6,607 nt of DNA. Source: Candidatus Pacearchaeota archaeon CG11_big_fil_rev_8_21_14_0_20_30_13 (GTDB lineage: Archaea; Nanobdellota; Nanobdellia; Pacearchaeales; GW2011-AR1). A model generated the notes under the pieces. The model did no database searches and was not told where the DNA came from. It worked only from the letters and a program-made list of their open reading frames with translations. Of the stretch, positions 1-5,934 are shown piece after piece. A program made the position numbers and the translations under genes. Every line of letters begins with the position of its first letter. Position 1 is the first letter of the stretch. The stretch lies in assembly GCA_002762735.1 (NCBI GenBank), contig PCVV01000039.1, positions 9,742 through 16,348 of the forward strand, written 5' to 3'.

Positions 1-365
1 TGGGTTCAAGTGATAATCTCGTTGACGACGAATATTTGGAAATTGATGTAAACTCTGAAAAGAAAGAAAACAAAGTTGTTGTTAAACTTTTCAACTTAAA
101 TGATTATGAAGATTCGAATCAAATTTTGAATGCATTGAGAGAAGGATATACTATTGCAGTTATTGATATTAGAACACTTAAGAAAAAAGACCCAATTGAA
201 TTAAAAAGAGCTATTTCTAAGATTAAGAAAACAACTGACGCTCTTGAAGGAACTATTGCTGGATTTGGAGAGAATATAGTTGTTGTAACTCCCTCTTTTG
301 CAAAAGTTGAAAAACACATGCCAAAAGCAAAATCTGAAGACAAAAGAAGCTTAGAAGATTATTAA
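1..365 (+). CDS. sepF: Cell division protein SepF, archaeal type (5' end outside window)
   Basis: SepF is the membrane tether that links the FtsZ ring to the cytoplasmic face of the membrane. In archaea that use FtsZ it is the main anchor. The reading frame is open from the first full codon (base 3) to a TAA at 363-365, about 120 visible codons, with no ATG in the visible part, so the start lies upstream. The visible protein begins with an acidic linker (DNLVDDEYLEID). It is followed by the compact SepF core: VVVKLFNLNDYEDS, the ALREGYTIAVIDI segment, a lysine-rich helix (LKRAISKIKKTTDAL), then EGTIAGFGENIVVVTPS. This order, with the final G-x-(I/V)-x-x-x-TP strand, matches the SepF/DUF552 fold. 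The N-terminal amphipathic membrane-targeting helix known in the family would be in the missing part. A short charged tail (KAKSEDKRSLEDY) ends the protein. The next gene has its own promoter. Confidence 0.85.
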   Translation, partial: GSSDNLVDDEYLEIDVNSEKKENKVVVKLFNLNDYEDSNQILNALREGYTIAVIDIRTLKKKDPIELKRAISKIKKTTDALEGTIAGFGENIVVVTPSFAKVEKHMPKAKSEDKRSLEDY

Positions 366-385
366 ATTTAATTTCTTGGACAAAA

Positions 386-394
386 TTTTATAAA
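386..394 (+). promoter_or_regulatory. TATA box for the 416-715 gene
   Basis: The sequence ttttataaa is centred at about 390, 26 bases before the ATG at 416. That distance places the transcription start at or next to the A of the ATG, so a leaderless transcript is expected. No Shine-Dalgarno sequence is present. Confidence 0.6.
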
Positions 395-415
395 CTGTAG
401 ATTTCAATCAGTTTT

Positions 416-715
416 ATGAATAAATCTGATTGGATTGATTGTCTTCAATTGCAAATTAATGAAAATCCGGGTGTTAATTCTGATAAGGACAAACTCATAC
501 AAGAAGCCAGAGAAAGATATGGATCAAAACAAATTGCCGCTTACGATTTTGGTGAAATAAGAAACCTTGAAGATAAAGTTTTATTTTATGGAAGTACTAC
601 CCTTTTTTGGCATAGAAAAAGTGAAGTTTATACTGGAATAACTGATTTGAAAAATGGACTTTATCGATCTTTCTCTTGTGATGTTTTAGATTGGGGACCT
701 TCTTTTGAGGATTAA
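416..715 (+). CDS. Small hypothetical protein, 99 residues
   Basis: I do not recognise this protein. It begins MNKSDWIDCLQLQINENPG and has no signal peptide or membrane segment, so it is probably cytoplasmic. Residues 20-40 look helical and charged (KDKLIQEARERYGSKQ). Residues 52-80 look like beta strands rich in aromatic residues (KVLFYGSTTLFWHRKS). The C-terminus is acidic (DVLDWGPSFED). It has two cysteines (9 and 88), not arranged as a metal site. The start is supported by a well-spaced TATA box, and TAA at 713-715 ends it. It sits between sepF and the Dph2-like gene in the same direction, with separate promoters on both sides. I checked whether it could supply the domain missing from the downstream Dph2-like protein: it lacks that domain's GACD-type cysteine motif, so this is unlikely. 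The gene is probably real; its function is unknown. Confidence 0.65.
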   Translation: MNKSDWIDCLQLQINENPGVNSDKDKLIQEARERYGSKQIAAYDFGEIRNLEDKVLFYGSTTLFWHRKSEVYTGITDLKNGLYRSFSCDVLDWGPSFED

Positions 716-734
716 ATTTTGTATCCACAAAGCA

Positions 735-743
735 TTTTTAAAA
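735..743 (+). promoter_or_regulatory. TATA box for the Dph2-like gene
   Basis: The sequence tttttaaaa is centred at 739, 25 bases before the ATG at 764. An in-frame TAA at 758-760 excludes a longer reading frame. Together these indicate that the short protein has its own promoter and genuinely starts at 764. Confidence 0.55.
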
Positions 744-763
744 TCAAATTCCTCTTGTAATTT

Positions 764-1402
764 ATGAAAAAAATATTTATTGGGGCAAAAATTAAAAACG
801 AACCTAATTATGAGAAGATCAAAGAAATTGTAAATAAAAAAATTACAGAAAAAAAAATAGCAGTCTGTTATTCTAACCAATTTATTGAAGTGGCTAAAAA
901 AATCTCAGATAAATTGAATAAAAAAGTTGTTCAAACTATTCAAATCCTTGGATGTTCTAATCCCCATTTTTCAAAAGAAGTTGAAGCAATTTTATTAATT
1001 GGGCAAGGAAAATTTCACTCGGTTTCAATTGCATACGAATCAAAAATTCCTACTTACATTTTAGAAAACGAAACAATTGAAAAAATTTCTGAAAAAGAGG
1101 TTCAAAAAATGGAACAAAAAGAAAAAGGAATGTATCTGAAATATTTGCATTCAGAAAAGATAGGAATATTGGTTACTAATAAACCTGGGCAACAGAGGTT
1201 AAAAAATGCATTAAGATATTTAAAATCTCTGAAAGAGAAAAAGGGTTACATTTTTATATCCAATGATTTGAACACAAAAGAATTTGAAAATTTTCAAATT
1301 AATTGTTGGATCAACACCGCTTGCCCAAGAATGGATTTAACCGATGGAGAGATTATAAATCTTGAAAAGTTACAAAGATTAGAAAAATTAAATTCTAGAT
1401 AA
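764..1402 (+). CDS. dph2: Short Dph2-like protein (diphthamide biosynthesis), domains 2-3 only
   Basis: Dph2 starts diphthamide synthesis on elongation factor 2 by moving the 3-amino-3-carboxypropyl group of S-adenosylmethionine to a histidine, using a [4Fe-4S] cluster. The characterised archaeal enzyme is about 340 residues in three similar domains, each giving one cluster cysteine. This protein has 212 residues. It shows the domain 2 signature QILGCSNPHF (Cys64), then LLIGQGKFHSVSIAYESKIPTYI, equivalent to the usual G-x-G-x-FHPLG segment. Domain 3 follows with GILVTNKPGQ and the WINTACPRMDL motif (Cys187). The protein begins (MKKIFIGAKI) where domain 2 would begin, so domain 1 and its cysteine are absent. 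Cys35 and Cys181 are additional cysteines. It has its own TATA box, and an in-frame stop six bases upstream excludes an extension. Its end overlaps the convergent gene by 15 bases. Family membership is clear; whether it is an active enzyme, a subunit of a split enzyme or a diverged protein cannot be told here. Confidence 0.82.
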   Translation: MKKIFIGAKIKNEPNYEKIKEIVNKKITEKKIAVCYSNQFIEVAKKISDKLNKKVVQTIQILGCSNPHFSKEVEAILLIGQGKFHSVSIAYESKIPTYILENETIEKISEKEVQKMEQKEKGMYLKYLHSEKIGILVTNKPGQQRLKNALRYLKSLKEKKGYIFISNDLNTKEFENFQINCWINTACPRMDLTDGEIINLEKLQRLEKLNSR

Positions 1403-1780
1403 AGAAAAAACCGTTTTTATCGCCACTACAATTGTTGCTGGAACAAATAATGTTAAAAGTGCTGAAAATGTTGAAGCAACCGTATCTCCAATCCCTATCC
1501 CAATCAAAGATCCTGTTACACTTTCCATGCCAAACTTACTCACTAAGACTAAAACTGCTCCTGTTAAAAGAAATGCTTGAGAATCCCTTTCTGAGACATT
1601 TATACTAAATCCTATTACTAAACCCAAAAGAACAAGAATTCCATAGATTGGAGAACTGTATTGTGTGAGTTTTGAAATAGGGAGAATTGAAGTTGTGCCT
1701 ACTCCTATTATTATAGCTAGAACTACCCCGATAAAAAATGCCCATGCTCCGATTGAATTTTCTTTTGATTTCAGAACCAT
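1388..1780 (-). CDS. Small multi-pass membrane protein, unknown function
   Basis: This is a 130-residue hydrophobic protein with about four membrane segments: residues 12-30 (AWAFFIGVVLAIIIGVG), 44-60 (PIYGILVLLGLVIGFSI), 69-81 and 103-126 (STFSALLTLFVPATIVVAI). A polar motif NVSERDSQAF (61-70) sits between helices 2 and 3. A glycine-rich stretch (SLIGIGIGD) precedes the last helix. The LGLVIGF-N-x-x-x-x-(E/R)-x-x-x-FLL arrangement resembles small membrane proteins common in DPANN genomes, recalled from memory and with no assigned function. The ATG at 1780 is chosen over an upstream start at 1942. It lies 28 bases from a TATA-like box, and the upstream extension would run through the promoter region of the divergent surface-protein gene. 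Its 3' end overlaps the Dph2-like gene by 15 bases on the opposite strand. Confidence 0.65.
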   Translation of the reverse strand: MVLKSKENSIGAWAFFIGVVLAIIIGVGTTSILPISKLTQYSSPIYGILVLLGLVIGFSINVSERDSQAFLLTGAVLVLVSKFGMESVTGSLIGIGIGDTVASTFSALLTLFVPATIVVAIKTVFSLSRI

Positions 1781-1804
1781 CTTGTAGAATAAATGAATTA
1801 AAGG

Positions 1805-1812
1805 TATATAAA
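1805..1812 (-). promoter_or_regulatory. TATA box for the 1388-1780 membrane protein
   Basis: On the minus strand this reads tttatata, centred about 28 bases before the ATG at 1780. It occupies the left side of the 119-base divergent intergenic region 1781-1899 and supports the ATG at 1780 as the start. Confidence 0.55.
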
Positions 1813-1866
1813 TTTTTTTAAAAAATGATTTTGGGCTAAAGGAAGTATCTTTTAGAAAATATAAAA

Positions 1867-1876
1867 CTTTATAAAG
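1867..1876 (+). promoter_or_regulatory. TATA box for the surface-protein gene
   Basis: The perfect 10-base palindrome ctttataaag is centred between 1871 and 1872, about 28 bases before the ATG at 1900. No Shine-Dalgarno sequence is present, so a leaderless or nearly leaderless transcript is expected. Confidence 0.6.
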
Positions 1877-1899
1877 GGATGTAACTCTGAAATAGTAAA

Positions 1900-3534
1900 A
1901 TGAAAAAAACATCGGCCTTAATTTTTGGAATTGCCTTTGCATTTGTGATGATTATGAGTTTAGCTAGTGCTACTTTAACTTTATCTAGTGTTCCAACTCT
2001 AAATCATACAAGTGGTTCGTTTAAAATTAATGTTACATCAAATCAGAATGAAACAGTTAATATTAGCATTAGTGAAATAGTTCAAGGAACTAAAAAAATC
2101 ACCTTTACTGAATCTCCGACTACTTTTGAATTAAATGCCACTGATGACACTAAAGAAGTGATTATTAACTACAATATTGATTCTGGATTTTTATTTGAAC
2201 TTGGAAAGTCTTACTCTACTATTTTAACCTTACATGGAAATGTTTCGGGAGATCAAACTCAAACAATAACCTTTGAGGAATCAGATTATTGTAATGGTGT
2301 AAAAAATCAAGGAAATTTAGAAATTCGAGATATGAATTTTGATGTTATAACTGGATATGGAGATTCAAGTGATTATTGGTACTTAATGGACCAGGTTGAA
2401 GTTGAAGTTGAAGTTAACAATAGGGGTTCATGGGATGTTCAAAATGTTCAAGTAAGCTGGGAAATTGATACCACTGCAGGAGAAAAGATAATGGACGGAG
2501 ATGTTAATGATTTCGATTTAAATTATGGAGATGATAGCACTGTTACTATTTCATTTAAATTGGATCAAGATTTTAGAAGATTTGAAAATGAAAACGCAGT
2601 ATTTTATGTAAAAGCCTCAGGAAAAATTGACGACCAAGATAGTCCATATGATTCTCAGGAAACATGTGCATTTGATAAAGAAGAGATTGATATTAGAACA
2701 AGGGATGATTTTATGATTGTTGAAAGTGTTAAAATAAATGGAGAACAAGTTGAGAAGGATGGAATTTTAAGCAACACAATTACTTGTAATTCTAATCTTG
2801 ATATTTCTGGATTAGTATATAACATTGGAAGAGACAAACAAAAAGAATCTTATTTTGAAGTTTATAATAAAGAACTTGGATTTGGAGAGATTTTTGATTT
2901 ATCAGATATAAACGGATTTAGTTCTGAAAATTTTGATTTCCAGTTAAATGTTCCTAAAGATGCAAAAGAAAAACTTTATCCTTTAACTTTTGTAGTTCAC
3001 GAAAAAAATGGAGATGCTTTTCAAAATCAGGAAGATGATGAAGCAATAACTAATGTTTTCTTTAGAGTAGTGGGAGCTTGTAAAATTGCAGACCCAACAA
3101 TCACCGTAAATCTTGATTCAACTGAGGTTGTTGCAGGAAAAGATATGATTGTAAAAGTTACATTAAGAAATGATGATGTGAAAAATGCAACATTTACGGT
3201 TAATGCAGATGGGTTTAGTTCTTGGGCAACTTTAAAAGAAGTTAATCCTGAAACATTTGTTCTAACTTCTGGAACGGTTGAGGAAGTTTATTTAACATTC
3301 AATTTGAAAGACTCAAGTGCAGGAGATCAAAATTTTAATTTAATTGTAACTGGGAATGGTTATATTTTAGCAAATAAACCAGTATTAGTTAGCGTTCAAG
3401 AAAGTTTATCATTTGCATTTTTTAATGATTTTTTTGATACTCTTGATTGGAAAGTTTGGGGAATAATTGCACTTAATTTGATTCTACTTATCGCGATCAT
3501 AATCGTTGCAAGACGTGTTCTTAGAAAAAAATAA
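1900..3534 (+). CDS. Secreted, C-terminally anchored surface protein (S-layer-like)
   Basis: This 544-residue protein is probably displayed on the outside of the cell. Residues 1-24 form a signal peptide: KK, then a hydrophobic core, then a possible cleavage site after LASA. The ectodomain is beta-rich and appears to be a string of immunoglobulin-like modules: about 25-125, 145-265 (containing VEVEVEVNNRGSWDVQN, typical of CARDB-like or NEW3-like repeats), 270-395 and 398-500 (VVAGKDMIVKVTLRNDD). N-glycosylation sequons cluster at the N-terminus (N35, N44, N50, N54, N79, N114), with one later (N429). Four cysteines (131, 256, 296, 394) could pair as disulfides. The end is tripartite: a polar/aromatic segment FFNDFFDTLDWKVW, a membrane helix at about 519-537, then a basic tail RRVLRKK. 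That layout is also the layout of archaeosortase substrates, and an archaeosortase gene follows directly. The surface location is well supported; the S-layer role is inferred. Confidence 0.75.
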   Translation: MKKTSALIFGIAFAFVMIMSLASATLTLSSVPTLNHTSGSFKINVTSNQNETVNISISEIVQGTKKITFTESPTTFELNATDDTKEVIINYNIDSGFLFELGKSYSTILTLHGNVSGDQTQTITFEESDYCNGVKNQGNLEIRDMNFDVITGYGDSSDYWYLMDQVEVEVEVNNRGSWDVQNVQVSWEIDTTAGEKIMDGDVNDFDLNYGDDSTVTISFKLDQDFRRFENENAVFYVKASGKIDDQDSPYDSQETCAFDKEEIDIRTRDDFMIVESVKINGEQVEKDGILSNTITCNSNLDISGLVYNIGRDKQKESYFEVYNKELGFGEIFDLSDINGFSSENFDFQLNVPKDAKEKLYPLTFVVHEKNGDAFQNQEDDEAITNVFFRVVGACKIADPTITVNLDSTEVVAGKDMIVKVTLRNDDVKNATFTVNADGFSSWATLKEVNPETFVLTSGTVEEVYLTFNLKDSSAGDQNFNLIVTGNGYILANKPVLVSVQESLSFAFFNDFFDTLDWKVWGIIALNLILLIAIIIVARRVLRKK

Positions 3535-3550
3535 TTTCCTTTTATAATGA

Positions 3551-3566
3551 GATTATTTAAATAATC
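3551..3566. repeat. Perfect 16-bp palindrome spanning the archaeosortase promoter
   Basis: The sequence gattatttaaataatc equals its own reverse complement. It lies between the surface-protein stop (3534) and the archaeosortase ATG (3585) and contains the presumed TATA box. It may be a binding site for a dimeric regulator, or simply a symmetric AT-rich promoter. Confidence 0.45.
3555..3563 (+). promoter_or_regulatory. TATA box for the archaeosortase gene
   Basis: The sequence atttaaata is centred at 3559, 26 bases before the ATG at 3585. It supports that ATG over the TTG at 3570, and it indicates that the archaeosortase can be transcribed separately from the surface-protein gene. Confidence 0.55.
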
Positions 3567-3584
3567 CTTTTGATTAACCTTTTA

Positions 3585-4121
3585 ATGAAGTTGGAATCTA
3601 AAAAAACATTAAATCTTTTACTAAGATATGCTCTTCTTATTTTAATTGCATTTTTTGGATTAAACCTATTTTATACTGTTTTTCTTCCTTTAACAAAATA
3701 TTCCGTTTACTATTTTTTACAAATTTTTTTTGATCCAATCATGGTTAGGGACACCCTTCAATTTGGTCAAAAAACAATTGAAATTATTGGAGCATGTGTT
3801 GCAGGTTCAGCGTACTCTTTTTTATTATTATTGAATCTTGGAACTCCAAATATAAAACTTCCGTTAAGAATGAAGATGATTCTTTTTTCATTTGGAATAT
3901 TCTTAATTGTAAACATCGCCAGGATAATTATCCTAAGTTTGATGTATTTAAATGATTCTCCAAGCTTTGATGCACTTCATAAAATTTTATGGTATTTTGG
4001 AAGTACCATTTTGGTAGTACTTATTTGGTTTTTGCAAATTAAAATTTTTGAAATAGAAAAAATACCTTTTTACTCTGATATAAAAAGCCTTTATCAAAAA
4101 TCTAATTTAAAAAAGAAATAA
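3585..4121 (+). CDS. Archaeosortase/exosortase family transpeptidase
   Basis: Archaeosortases are multi-pass membrane enzymes thought to cleave a C-terminal sorting tag on exported proteins and join the protein to a lipid anchor. The predicted protein is 178 residues with several membrane helices (about 13-34, 74-87, 97-122, 135-152). The three family catalytic positions are visible in order: cysteine in EIIGACVAGSAY (Cys71), arginine in IVNIARIIIL (Arg113) and histidine in FDALHKILWYF (His132). The CVAGSAY form resembles the DPANN group sometimes annotated as pacearchaeosortase (from memory). The ATG at 3585 is preferred to a TTG at 3570 because of TATA spacing. The gene directly follows a surface protein with a membrane helix and basic tail at its C-terminus, the natural candidate substrate. 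Its last 20 bases overlap the convergent gene 4102-4578. The target motif of this enzyme is not known from this sequence. Confidence 0.8.
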   Translation: MKLESKKTLNLLLRYALLILIAFFGLNLFYTVFLPLTKYSVYYFLQIFFDPIMVRDTLQFGQKTIEIIGACVAGSAYSFLLLLNLGTPNIKLPLRMKMILFSFGIFLIVNIARIIILSLMYLNDSPSFDALHKILWYFGSTILVVLIWFLQIKIFEIEKIPFYSDIKSLYQKSNLKKK

Positions 4122-4578
4122 TTCCGAGAGTACCAAGATAAATTATAACTCCTGCTGTTAAAACTCCTAAAGCAATTGCAATTATACTTCTTTTCCTTTC
4201 TAAACCTAGAATCCAAGAGAGAAAAGTTCCTGTATAAGCTCCAGTTAAAGGGAGGGGAATTGCAACAAAAAGAAAAAGTGCAAAAAATCCAATTGAATTA
4301 TGGGACTTTTCAAAAATAATTATCTTTTTTTGCATTTTTTTCAAGTAGAAAGAATAAAAATTTTTATAAAAATTAAATCTCATGAATATTTTATGAATAT
4401 TATCTAAAAAGAAAAAAATCAAAAAAATTAGAAAGATATTCAATAAAACAATGATTAGGAAGATTGTCAATTGAGAAACCCCATATTTTGAAGCATTAAT
4501 CAATGCTAAAGGCAGACCTCCTCTTAATTCTACCAAAGGTAAAAGCGTTAAGATTACTGCAATTATTAGAGAATTCAT
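4102..4578 (-). CDS. Small membrane transporter-like protein, COG2426 / 'small multi-drug export' family
   Basis: This is a 158-residue integral membrane protein. The family hallmark motifs are both present: LLPLVELRGGLPLALINAS (residues 12-30) near the N-terminus, and FVAIPLPLTGAYTGTF (104-119) followed by LSWILGLERKRS in the second half. Between them lie a long hydrophobic segment (about 38-58) and a basic loop (64-90). The family name, small multi-drug export protein (PF06695), comes from limited evidence in the family, so the transported substrate should be regarded as unknown. The length is typical. Its ATG overlaps the TGA of the upstream gene (ATGA at 4575-4578), which indicates one transcript and coupled translation with the 4575-5234 protein. 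Its 3' end overlaps the archaeosortase gene by 20 bases, tail-to-tail. Confidence 0.85.
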   Translation of the reverse strand: MNSLIIAVILTLLPLVELRGGLPLALINASKYGVSQLTIFLIIVLLNIFLIFLIFFFLDNIHKIFMRFNFYKNFYSFYLKKMQKKIIIFEKSHNSIGFFALFLFVAIPLPLTGAYTGTFLSWILGLERKRSIIAIALGVLTAGVIIYLGTLGIISFLN

Positions 4579-5234
4579 TGTTTTATTGAGAGGTACCTAG
4601 AATAAAGTTCGACCATTAATTTTTCCGTCGCTGGAAGAATTTGACATTGAGCATCATTTCCTTGAATCACAATTTCATAACAATTTAGTCCTATCTCATT
4701 TATTTCAGTTGCAGAACCATATTTTAAAGTAAAATAATTATATCTTCCCTCAGAATCACAACCTGAATTTGGGTCTCTGAGCACAGACATTCCTTGCTTA
4801 CTAAAAAGTCTTTGTAGATTTGCCATTGCAATAACCCCATCTCCCTCGCAATCAAATGTTTTGTTATCTTCATAGGTGTATCCGTTAACTTTCATCAATC
4901 TCAATTCATCGACATTCTCAAAAGGAATGTTCTCTAAGACACTAGGTTTTGTCCTTAATCGAAATCCAAAAAGGGACCCATCATCTGCAGTTGCAAGAGT
5001 TTTTGTTTCATAGAAATCTATTTCCCCAATTTTAGTTTTTTGAAATTCAATATTTTTATACGTAAAATTAATTTGCGATTGGGTATAAAAATAAATTCCA
5101 GCAATTAAAAGGAATACTACCCCCACTATTAAAAAGATCATCTTTAAAATTTTATTTTCTTGATTTTCACTTCTCTCATTTTCAAATTCTTCTTTCTTTT
5201 TACTAATATTGGTTTGTTTTTTTTCTTTAATCAT
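4575..5234 (-). CDS. Membrane-anchored protein with extracytoplasmic cysteine-containing domain
   Basis: I do not recognise a named family. The 219-residue protein has a charged cytoplasmic N-terminus (1-30), one membrane helix (31-50, MIFLIVGVVFLLIAGIYFY) and a domain of about 170 residues that should face outward. That domain has a strand-rich start (INFTYKNIEF), a GFRLRTKPSVLENIPFEN motif, and four cysteines (129, 159, 185, 197). The last two sit in NCYEIVIQGNDAQCQI, followed by a C-terminal helix (ATEKLMVELYSRYLSI). A similar arrangement, with four cysteines and the same C-terminal pattern, occurs in the neighbouring 5269-5853 protein, so the two look like diverged paralogues. The gene has its own TATA box in the 34-base gap behind its neighbour, and its TGA overlaps the ATG of the transporter-like gene. 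Two disulfides are plausible. The topology is well supported; the function is unknown. Confidence 0.7.
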   Translation of the reverse strand: MIKEKKQTNISKKKEEFENERSENQENKILKMIFLIVGVVFLLIAGIYFYTQSQINFTYKNIEFQKTKIGEIDFYETKTLATADDGSLFGFRLRTKPSVLENIPFENVDELRLMKVNGYTYEDNKTFDCEGDGVIAMANLQRLFSKQGMSVLRDPNSGCDSEGRYNYFTLKYGSATEINEIGLNCYEIVIQGNDAQCQILPATEKLMVELYSRYLSIKQ

Positions 5235-5253
5235 TTTTGATTAAACCTTTTTT

Positions 5254-5262
5254 TATTTATAA
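5254..5262 (-). promoter_or_regulatory. TATA box for the 5234-4102 gene pair
   Basis: On the minus strand this reads ttataaata, centred at 5258, 24 bases before the ATG at 5234. It lies in the 34-base gap after the stop of the upstream gene and should drive the coupled pair 4575-5234 and 4102-4578. Confidence 0.55.
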
Positions 5263-5268
5263 GTTTAT

Positions 5269-5853
5269 TTATTTAATTCCAATTTCTCTAAGTAAAAATT
5301 CATCTGTTAATTTCAGTAAATCCTCATCTTTCCCCTCGATATACACACAATTTCCCGTTTCATAAATTTTATTTTCAGTTGATTCTTTTATTACAATTAG
5401 ATTATCATTGCAAGTTTTTATTGGAAGAGTTTTATCTAAACATTCTTCTCCTTCCTTGCAAGCCCCTTGAATCCTCAATGTGAATTGACCTAAATTTTGA
5501 ACTATTTCACTATAAGAAGGATAGTTATTTGATAGGATATATACTTCCTGCCCAGCATAACTTGAAATTTTTCTAGAGAGATTAACCTGTTTAATTAAAC
5601 TTTCAGCTATATTTGGATCAAAGGAAAAATAAAATTTTGAATTCCCTAAAGTTAAAGTGTAATAACCATTTTCTGTAATGAAATTTTGACCATTAAAAGA
5701 GACTCCTTCATTTGAAGAACTTTTTCCAAATGAGTCTGCAACAATTCCAAAAACTGATCCAAGCATTACAAAGATTAGAATTCCTGCTAAAAGAAACTGT
5801 AATCTTCTTTCTTTTTTTAGTTTATCTGATTTTGATTCTAACTTCTTTATCAT
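5269..5853 (-). CDS. Membrane-anchored protein, paralogue-like neighbour of 4575-5234
   Basis: This 194-residue protein has a basic cytoplasmic start (KKLESKSDKLKKERR), one membrane helix at about 18-38 (LQFLLAGILIFVMLGSVFGIV) and an outward-facing domain. The domain shows GVSFNGQNFITENGYYTLT, a KFYFSFDPNIAE segment, and four cysteines: C132 and C138 in ACKEGEECLD, C148 in KTCNDNLIVIKES, and C169 in GNCVYIEGKDEDLL. A C-terminal helix ends the protein. The C-x-x-x-I-V-I ... C-x-I ... helix ending is shared with the 4575-5234 protein, as are the topology and the cysteine count, although overall identity is low. I recall comparable small anchored proteins in other DPANN genomes, all without a function. 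The ATG at 5853 has a TATA box 24 bases upstream. Confidence 0.7.
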   Translation of the reverse strand: MIKKLESKSDKLKKERRLQFLLAGILIFVMLGSVFGIVADSFGKSSSNEGVSFNGQNFITENGYYTLTLGNSKFYFSFDPNIAESLIKQVNLSRKISSYAGQEVYILSNNYPSYSEIVQNLGQFTLRIQGACKEGEECLDKTLPIKTCNDNLIVIKESTENKIYETGNCVYIEGKDEDLLKLTDEFLLREIGIK

Positions 5854-5872
5854 AATTTAATTCCGTAATTTG

Positions 5873-5881
5873 AATATAAAA
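5873..5881 (-). promoter_or_regulatory. TATA box for the 5269-5853 gene
   Basis: On the minus strand this reads ttttatatt, centred at 5877, 24 bases before the ATG at 5853. Confidence 0.55.
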
Positions 5882-5906
5882 GGGTTATGGAATTAAATTA
5901 CTTTGA

Positions 5907-5923
5907 AAAGTTCATAGAACTTT
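5907..5923. repeat. Inverted repeat, 7-bp stem with 3-base loop
   Basis: The sequence aaagttc-ata-gaacttt is a perfect hairpin. Its right arm shares bases 5921-5923 with the next hairpin, so the two cannot form together. Confidence 0.5.
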
Positions 5924-5934
5924 CGCTAGGAAGC
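5920..5934 (+). repeat. Direct repeat flanking the toxin-antitoxin module, left copy
   Basis: The sequence ctttcgctaggaagc is identical to 6586-6600. It ends six bases from the toxin stop codon. An exact 15-base match with about half G+C is not expected by chance in 6.6 kb of AT-rich sequence. Confidence 0.65.

Noticed and set aside
119..343. Minus-strand frame inside sepF
   Set aside because: It is antisense to a clear SepF core and has no promoter and no family resemblance.
36..365. sepF starting at a TTG at base 36
   Set aside because: The same frame is open to the left edge of the window, and known SepF proteins need more N-terminal sequence, including the membrane-targeting helix. The gene is better treated as cut by the window edge.
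686..880. Minus-strand frame across the gap before the Dph2-like gene
   Set aside because: Its composition (F, N and I runs) is the complement of lysine-rich coding sequence. It overlaps two plus-strand genes and their promoter.
416..1402. The 99-residue protein as the missing domain 1 of a split Dph2
   Set aside because: It is in the same frame and adjacent, but it lacks the GACD-type cysteine motif and the strand pattern of that domain, and both genes have their own promoters.
1781..1942. A 54-codon N-terminal extension of the minus-strand membrane protein
   Set aside because: It would cross the divergent promoter region and overlap the start of the surface-protein gene. Its sequence is not family-like, and the ATG at 1780 has a TATA box at the right distance.
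2655..2837. Minus-strand frame inside the surface-protein gene
   Set aside because: It is antisense to a continuous well-formed ectodomain and has no promoter.
3570..3584. A TTG start adding five residues to the archaeosortase
   Set aside because: The TATA box spacing fits the ATG at 3585, and TTG is a weaker start.
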